Below are positions 57,685 to 64,000 of a DNA stretch of 64,000 nt, piece after piece. The stretch is from Paraconiothyrium sp. Pb-2020 (Eukaryota; Ascomycota; Dothideomycetes; Pleosporales; Didymosphaeriaceae), in NCBI GenBank assembly GCA_022419385.1, contig JAJUBI010000006.1:2542001-2606000 (forward strand), given 5' to 3'. Below the pieces are notes generated by a model that saw only the letters and a list, made by a program, of their open reading frames with translations, was not told the DNA's origin and made no database searches. The translations under genes were made by a program, and so were the position numbers. Position 1 is the stretch's first letter. Each line of letters opens with the position of its first letter.

Positions 57685-58932
57685 ATGGCCGAAGTACAGT
57701 CGCCTCCACCCACGCTGGCGCCTCCCGCAGAGGACCAGCCTCCTCTTACTGCCGACGAGCCCTCCGCATCCACCTCCCTCGTCCCCGCCTCTACTTCCGA
57801 CCAAGTTATCATCACCACAAATGCTGAAGGCAAGCGCGTTAAAAAGATCATCCGCCGCAAACGCCGTCCTGCACGACCGCAGGTAGACGCATCGACCTTC
57901 AAGACCGATGCCCCACCACCAACCGGCACCATCTTCAACATCTGGTACAACAAATGGAGCGGTGGCGACCGCGAGGACAAATATCTGTCCCAGACCGCTG
58001 CGCAAGGGCGCTGCAACGTCGCCAAAGACTCAGGGTACACCAAAGCAGACAAGACACCCGGCAGTTACTTTTGCCTCTTCTTTGCGCGCGGCATATGCCC
58101 CAAGGGCGTCGACTGCGAGTACCTACACCGCCTGCCCACCGTTACAGATTTGTTTCCCAGTAATGTCGACTGCTTCGGACGTGATAAGTTTAGCGACTAC
58201 CGCGACGACATGGGCGGTGTGGGCTCCTTCCAGCGGCAGAACCGCACGCTGTACATAGGCAGGATCCACGTTACAGACGACATAGAGGAGATCGTCGCCC
58301 GGCATTTCCAGGAGTGGGGACAAATCGAGCGCGTGCGCGTGTTGACTGCGAGGGGCGTGGCTTTCGTGACATATATGAACGAAGCCAATTCACAGTTTGC
58401 GAAGGAGGCCATGGCGCATCAGTCCCTCGACCATTCTGAGATCCTGAATGTAAGGTGGGCGACTACGGATCCGAATCCCGCGGCGCAGAAGCGAGAGGCG
58501 AGGAGGATCGAGGAACAAGCCGCTGAAGCGATCCGTAAAGCGCTTCCAGCAGCTTACGTTGCAGAGCTTGAGGGCCGGGATAATGGCGAAGCCAAGAAAA
58601 GGCGGAAGATTGAAGGCACTTTTGGGTTGCAGGGGTACGAGGCGCCGGATGATGTGTGGTTTGCGAAGGAGAAGGCAGAGTGGGAGCAAGCAAAAGAAGT
58701 CGGTGCTCCGGAAGAGAAACTTCTCATCGAGGGCGACGCCGGGCAAGATGAGCAGAATGCTCCAGTGTCGCCGCCACAAGAAACACCCGCTTCTCAGAAC
58801 ACTGGTATACTCTCCGGGTCGACGCTCGCGGCGCTGAAGGGTTACAGTGCGAAATCAATAGCGAAGAAACCCACACCAGCGGCTACAGGAGGGCTCTTGG
58901 TCGATTACGGGAGCGACGATGACAGCAATTGA
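57685..58932 (+). CDS. CWC2: Pre-mRNA-splicing factor Cwc2
   Basis: Spliceosomal Prp19-associated protein that contacts U6 snRNA and helps form the catalytic core. Single exon, 415 residues. The N-terminal about 85 residues are Pro/Ser-rich. The Torus and CCCH zinc-finger region includes FNIWYNKWSGGD, then CLFFARGICPKGVDCEYLHRLP. The RRM has the RNP motifs TLYIGRI and VAFVTYMNEANSQFA. The RRM is followed by ILNVRWATTDPNP, typical of the family, and a Lys/Arg segment (KKRRKIEG) that may be a nuclear localisation signal. The tail is low-complexity, ending DYGSDDDSN. The ATG at 57685 was chosen over an upstream in-frame start on family grounds. Confidence 0.95.
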   Translation: MAEVQSPPPTLAPPAEDQPPLTADEPSASTSLVPASTSDQVIITTNAEGKRVKKIIRRKRRPARPQVDASTFKTDAPPPTGTIFNIWYNKWSGGDREDKYLSQTAAQGRCNVAKDSGYTKADKTPGSYFCLFFARGICPKGVDCEYLHRLPTVTDLFPSNVDCFGRDKFSDYRDDMGGVGSFQRQNRTLYIGRIHVTDDIEEIVARHFQEWGQIERVRVLTARGVAFVTYMNEANSQFAKEAMAHQSLDHSEILNVRWATTDPNPAAQKREARRIEEQAAEAIRKALPAAYVAELEGRDNGEAKKRRKIEGTFGLQGYEAPDDVWFAKEKAEWEQAKEVGAPEEKLLIEGDAGQDEQNAPVSPPQETPASQNTGILSGSTLAALKGYSAKSIAKKPTPAATGGLLVDYGSDDDSN

Positions 58933-59600
58933 GCTGCGTTCCACGCTTATCACATGGATACCATTTGCACTTCGAGGCATTGGGGGCGAAGATTATAAGC
59001 ATGGACAGCCGCTGTAGCATAGTATGGCATCGATCAAACGGCGTGTGGCGCAAATGATACCCGTTATTCTTATACTACGCTTCATGATATCACACCCTAT
59101 CCATGGTGACTTACCTTGGATTACCCACTTGCGAATCTGGCCTGGCCGATATCCTTATTCATGTTGGGAATTCTCCATGTAACAACACAAGTATACCTTC
59201 TCGGGTACAATTTGGGTTCTCTTTCGATGATATCATACACGGACCGTAAACAAGTCTACACTTGAGCTATGCTACTTCATTCATCGAGTTGTCTACCCCT
59301 CGAATCAGCAGAAAAACTGGATCTAGATGCCGACATCAATGCCTTTCAGTAAGCCAACCGCCGGCTGTACCTGAGGCTGAATCGTCTTCTATATCATCAC
59401 AATGTCAGTCATTCTCGAAGTTTAGTGTTCCTGAGGGTCGCCGAACACGGCTAATAGACGGTGTTCGATCGTCTGTAGAAGAGTGAGCAGATTTACGAGT
59501 CGGACACGAGGACGGTCAGAATCCTCTCTGGTTCGCATGCATTTGACAAACCTCAACCATCTTTACCAACACATTCCGGTCATGAACCAACAGCACCGCA
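58933..59600. other. Convergent intergenic region
   Basis: About 670 bases between the 3' ends of CWC2 and the chromate-transporter gene. Short frames only; nothing recognised. Confidence 0.4.
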
Positions 59601-61192
59601 TCAGCCTATTCCTAACACAGCACCTATCATGATCGCAAGCGCAGGCGGAAAGCTAAACCATCCTGTCTCTGCATAAGTAACGGCAGCGACGACAACCCAC
59701 CAAGGTTCCTCCGCAAGAATTTTCCCATCGCTCCTTTCGGCCGTCAGATATCCAATTTCCCACAGCCGATACACCGCAGTGACTACCAAGCCTACGGCCG
59801 CAGCGTGAACGCCCCGCAGCAAACTCATAACCCATGCTTTCGCCCTCACGACTTGCCAGATCGACTGCGCGCCCACACCAAGAACGAGGCCTGGCAGGAC
59901 AATCGCTACGAAAGCTAGCAACGCACCGACGATGATGGGTGTGCGCGTGGATGCGAGGGCTAGCGCGCCTAAATAGACAGAGAAGTTGAAGTTTGGTCCA
60001 GGGAAGGCTTGGATCATGGCGATATCGAGGAGGAAGTTTCGGGGCGAGACCCACCCGGGGTCGACGACGTAGGAGCGCAGGAGCGGGATAATGACCGGAC
60101 CGCCTCCTAAGATGATGGTCCCCGCGAGATACATGTTGGCGAAGAGGTCATATGTGAGCGCGCGGGTGGCCAATGTGCCTCGTGTGACCATAGCGACAAT
60201 TAGAGAGAGGAAGAAACCTACGATGAGCGAGATGCCGACCTTGATGGGAAGATTGTACGTTCGGGTGTTCGTAACTGGCGTGGCTCCAGCTATCTCCTCT
60301 ACGTTGCGGCGCTCGTCTGAGGGACTCGGACCTTCCCCTTCTTCCAGTGGCAGAATATTGCCCGTGGAGTTTCGAACTTGTAGGCGACGCTTCATAGCTT
60401 CCGGGCGCTCGAGCTGCAATTGCTCTCCTGGCGGGACTTGCTGCGCTGCAGCCATCTCTTCGACAATGCCATCTTCGATCCTGTTTCTTCTTCGGTTCCT
60501 TGCCGCATACCTCGCTCTGATCTTTCCGACTCTCTGACGCAGCCAGACATCCCATATAACCGTGGCTGCTCCATCAATTGCCATCAATACAGGAAAATAC
60601 CACAACGCATTGTAACACAAACCCGCACATGCCCCAAAAATCACGAGGACCCTGGTAATGCGGTCTTTGATGGCCTTCTCGGCGAGCTGCACGGCCGCAA
60701 GAGCAATAATACCCACGGTGCTTGCGTTCAAACCGCTCAGCAAAACATACACGATAGGCGGCAATCTATCAGGCATCTTCTGCACGCCAAGCAAGAGCGC
60801 GTACATACCCGTCGCACGAGGTAGATTTCAAAGCAAAAAGGTCACAACGGCCGCAGCAAGCCCCGCATGCATCATCGCGATGCAGAAGACCATTTTTGTA
60901 GACCCGGGACCGGGGAGAGCCTGACAAATGGCGAAGAACTCTTGATACTATGCTGCTTTCAGTCATGTGTGGTGCCAGAGATGCACGCATGCATTGAAAT
61001 CAAATCAAATGAAATGACTTGAGAACATGCAGTCTGCTCATCGATCCATTTCGCGCCGAGATACCCCTGCCGTTCTACGAAACGTCGATGCAGGATCTGG
61101 AAATGTACAGGCGGTCCGCCAAAGGCCGTGAATCCTAGATCCCACGTCCTCGCTATGACTTCCACGAGGCGCGATGATAGCGTGGAGGGCAT
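59601..61192 (-). pseudogene. CHR-family chromate transporter with an in-frame nonsense codon
   Basis: Membrane carrier of the CHR family, which in fungi and bacteria exports chromate or takes up related oxyanions. Two exons, 61192-61031 and 60947-59601, would give 502 residues, the normal two-domain size. Conserved parts: LGFTAFGGPPVHF at the start, WIDEQT joined to YQEFFAICQALPGPGSTK, then MYALLLGVQ and, in the second half, FPGPNFNFSVYLGALAL. The codon at 60830-60828 is TGA where the family has Trp (FLL-stop-NLPRATGMYALLLG). No credible intron removes it without losing conserved residues. The first intron has a GC donor (GCATGT). Alternatives are a sequencing error, or readthrough. An in-frame ATG at 61294 could add 34 residues. 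Confidence 0.75.
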
Positions 61193-63486
61193 AGAATTGT
61201 GTTGTGCATTCGAGGCGCTGTGTTGCATGCGCCGAAAAGACTCGAATGTGGCGTGTAGGACCATCGTTCGAGGCGAACCATGTGGAACGGACAATGGAGA
61301 ATATGGAAGGGAATATCAGAGTGAAGTAGATTGTTTTATGGTGTCGGATAGTTTCTTGGTGTTGTGAGCTCCAAGATGCTAATGTCCAATCGTCTAGGCA
61401 CGCCACCTACTGCCTATTGCGCCATCGCGGCTGGCGTCTTGGTATGAGACGAAGACTTCACCCACAGCGCTAAAAGACAAGTATACACCCAGCTTGCTGT
61501 TTCTCGTGTCCGCTCGTTTGTATCTCCAATTGATGGGCCCAAGATCTACCTGATATATGAATTCGTGTGCATACAATTCTACAAAACACGACACATACGA
61601 GAGCATATCATAGTGCACTGTACCTGCACAACATGCTGCGTACTGGGACCAACTTTCATCTTGCCAACCTCCTCTTTACACCTCATCCTGCGGTGGTTGA
61701 TCTCCGGCCTATACGCATCGCACTGGTGGTCACCCACCCAGATGGCAACGACCCACATAGTAAAAGCCGAAAAGAAAAAAAACATACAACAGCGGGGATT
61801 CGCTAATTCTCACGAACTTAACTACTAATCCGCCGGTACACTGCTTATATATGGCTGAGCGGACGGGAAGCTTAGTTTTCAGTGTCCTATGGTCGTATGT
61901 GAAAGAGTGAACTATTGAAAGCAAATTATATACAATACTAATGATTGCATCAATCATGTGCACGGCGAACAAGATAAAGTTGGTAAAAAACGACGATGTG
62001 TCATCTTCTGCAATCGACATGTCTCCGATACGACAACTAGTTCTCGTCAGCCCTGGCCCCACTTCAATTCGTCCTTGTGATCCTTGCCGTGTTCTATTTC
62101 GCGACTTATTTCCCTTCTCCTACGTATTGGCATATCGACTGGTTAGTGTCGTTAACATCATCAGGGGAATGCAAGGTGAACCACCTGTAGACTACTTGCT
62201 CGGCGGCAAACCATGTGTCGGGTGTTCATCGTTGTTTGAACTTTCCTAGCTCAAATTAGTCTTTGCTTGAAAGCAATGCCCAGTAGCGGATACCGGCCTT
62301 CCTTTGAGACTCAGCTCCCAAATCCATGGAAGCACAACCTTGGTAATATACTCGGTAAAGCTAAGCGTATATGAATCCAGTTTGCAATGTACTAACGTGT
62401 GTTTGGAGGATCTGATGTCCATGATAAGCATATACGTAATGTGTTAGCCTGGCACCTATCTCAATCTGATCACTTGATCAGAGACGATGTTGCTTGCGTA
62501 CCGTATGAGAAATCCGGAACTCAAGCTCATGCATGATTTTAAAGCTGCATGTGAATTGTTGCGCCAGAACGACCTCATGCTCGCTCAAGTGTCTACTGCT
62601 CATTGGCCGGGTCGTTCACCTCACGCGTTGAGAAATCGGAGTCTTGCCTAATCTAGTCCCAATGGTCACTTGACTCACGCAAGATCTTGCTGCATCCGCG
62701 CTTAATTTAACATTGACACGTGCTTTGTGGGCACGGAGATACGCTTGGTGAAGGCTTCGCGGTATCCGTGCACCAATCTACCCGCGGCCCTACGTAGCAA
62801 CATTGAAGCGAGTCGATCCACATAGCTACTACTGGTACGTAATATCGTCTGCCTCTCGTATCCACGTACCGTATCATTTTTACAAAGCTTATATGTGCAG
62901 ATGCGGTTCCCGCAGTCCTCTTTCGGCACCTTTATCGCTTGCTGTTAAGCAACATTCGTGTGAAATGCTGCGGATGACTTAGGCTATTGTGGATGGGTGG
63001 CGATGCGTACGATGAAACCATGGTACGCGCGAAGGTAGCACTGACAGGGCAGTCAACCTCTGCACCGTCGCTTCCATCCTCATCCTCTACACCCGGCCAC
63101 ATACGCACCGTCCTTGTCGATCATGGTTACGCAGCTTGTGCTGCAGGCTCCCGCAGTGGCAAGCGGTCCTCGCTAATGTAGTCGTCTCAGGCGAAACTCG
63201 CACTCACATGCGGCGTTCGCACGGTACGGGTACGGGTGTGGCACGTGAGGATCAAGTGATGATATTCCACCCGTATGTAACCCATAGATTGGGTAGTATG
63301 AGTGGCTCGCTTGATGTTGTTTGGGTTCAATGGTACTCCTGCTATAAGGACGACCTCTGCAATAAATTCACGAAAATATACAAAACCCAACCGATGACTT
63401 AGTTCAACTGCTCTTAACTTCTCAATAAACTCTCCAATTCTCCCTTGTCCTTTCTCACATAGCCAAGATCAGCCTCCATCCCCAAA
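61193..63486. other. Long intergenic region
   Basis: About 2.3 kb, the longest gene-poor stretch here, between divergent genes. Frames are under 112 codons with no known domain. The region looks somewhat richer in A and T than its neighbours, without obvious terminal repeats or transposon frames. I see no RNA gene. Confidence 0.45.
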
Positions 63487-64000
63487 ATGTCCACACCCAC
63501 ACCCCTCCCCCCAACATGCAACATCGTCACCCCCGTAGGCATGCTAGGCTACGGCCTGAATGAGCCCCTGACTGCCAGCCTACTTGCCGCTGTCATCCCA
63601 AATGGTGCACCCACAGCCATAAGTAAATACTCTTCCTTCTACCTCTCATATTCCTACCCCTGCCATCGACACTTCTAAAATGCACAGTCCTCGACTCCGG
63701 AAGCACCGACAGTGGACCCGAGAAGCTCGCGCTAGGCCACATGACCTCCCCACGGACGTCGTATGTAAGAGACCTGAGGAAATTGCTGAGGTTGGCCTGG
63801 AGATGGAATGTGCCGCTCGTGTTCACCTCGGCGGGAGGCGATGGAAGTGATGAACACGTGGGGGAGATGTTGGATGTGTTGAGGGAAATTTGTGAGGAGC
63901 AGGGAAACGAGTAAGTTTTCAACCTCACCCAGCCTTCTCTCTGGCATGGAATATGATAGAGTAGATCAACCGAAGGAGTATGGAACACAAGACGGGCATT
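63487..64000 (+). CDS. Conserved protein of uncertain function (AtuA/DUF1446-like?), 3' end cut by window edge
   Basis: Three exons visible, 63487-63622, 63688-63910 and 63960 to beyond the edge. The protein starts MSTPTPLPPTCNIVTPVGMLGYGLNEP and continues ILDSGSTDSGPEKLALG, YVRDLRKLLRLA and FTSAGGDGSDEHVGEMLDVLREI. The pattern of a nucleotide-fold start, a Gly/Ser-rich DSGSTDSGP loop and a SAGGDG loop recalls proteins annotated as acyclic-terpene-utilisation AtuA or DUF1446, but I am not sure of this. No signal peptide or membrane segment is visible. The start codon has the fungal-type context AAAATGT. Function is left open. Confidence 0.7.

Noticed and set aside
1..64000. Transposons, repeat-induced point mutation tracts, CRISPR arrays or rRNA genes
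   Set aside because: No terminal repeats, reverse-transcriptase or transposase frames, long AT-rich tracts, spaced repeat arrays or rRNA-like sequence were seen.

Overview
The window is a gene-dense piece of a nuclear chromosome from a filamentous ascomycete fungus. Evidence for this: short introns (about 45-90 bases) with fungal-type GTATGT/GTAAGT donors and CTGAC/CTAAC-like branch sites, genes on both strands, and a fungal-type gene set (SUN-type Brx1, eL33, eRF1, Ino80, class V myosin, GDP-mannose transporter, Cwc2, Pha2). The mix of genes and the SUT-type sucrose carrier fit Pezizomycotina, probably Dothideomycetes; that placement is my inference and was not tested.

Layout. 1-6.4 kb: the INO80 remodeller (minus strand, cut by the left edge) divergent from BRX1. 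6.6-12.1 kb: two F-box-like orphan genes, an SLC35-type transporter and a Cys-rich orphan. 12.3-16 kb: acireductone dioxygenase (methionine salvage), PLP1/TXNDC9 and the Golgi GDP-mannose transporter. 17.5-19.5 kb: a P450-like gene that lacks the haem-cysteine loop. 20.4-24.7 kb: ITPase, the Fap7 adenylate kinase and NAP1. 25.5-27.4 kb: a sucrose carrier. 28.9-36.1 kb: eL33, glucose-6-phosphate dehydrogenase and phosphoglycerate dehydrogenase. 36.9-41.9 kb: class V myosin. 42.7-46.1 kb: a ZUFSP/ZUP1-like deubiquitinase and an uncharacterised gene whose frame is cut by one TAG. 47.8-52.3 kb: TIM8, prephenate dehydratase and eRF1. 52.9-58.9 kb: an AVT1-like vacuolar amino-acid transporter, a short-chain dehydrogenase and CWC2. 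59.6-61.2 kb: a chromate-transporter gene with a nonsense codon. 63.5 kb to the right edge: the start of a conserved protein of uncertain function.

Most genes are housekeeping: ribosome biogenesis and translation (BRX1, eL33, FAP7, eRF1), chromatin (INO80, NAP1), central and amino-acid metabolism (G6PDH, 3-PGDH, PDT, ARD), nucleotide-pool sanitation (ITPase) and membrane traffic or transport. I see no operon-like or biosynthetic-cluster arrangement, no transposon, no CRISPR array and no rRNA gene, and I could not confirm any tRNA. The unusual items are individual genes: the cysteine-less P450 relative, the two frames broken by single stop codons (chromate transporter; 45.45 kb), a 10-base microexon in eL33, a GC-AG intron, and two introns whose retention would keep the frame open. 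Exon coordinates were derived by hand from splice consensus and family conservation, without transcript data.
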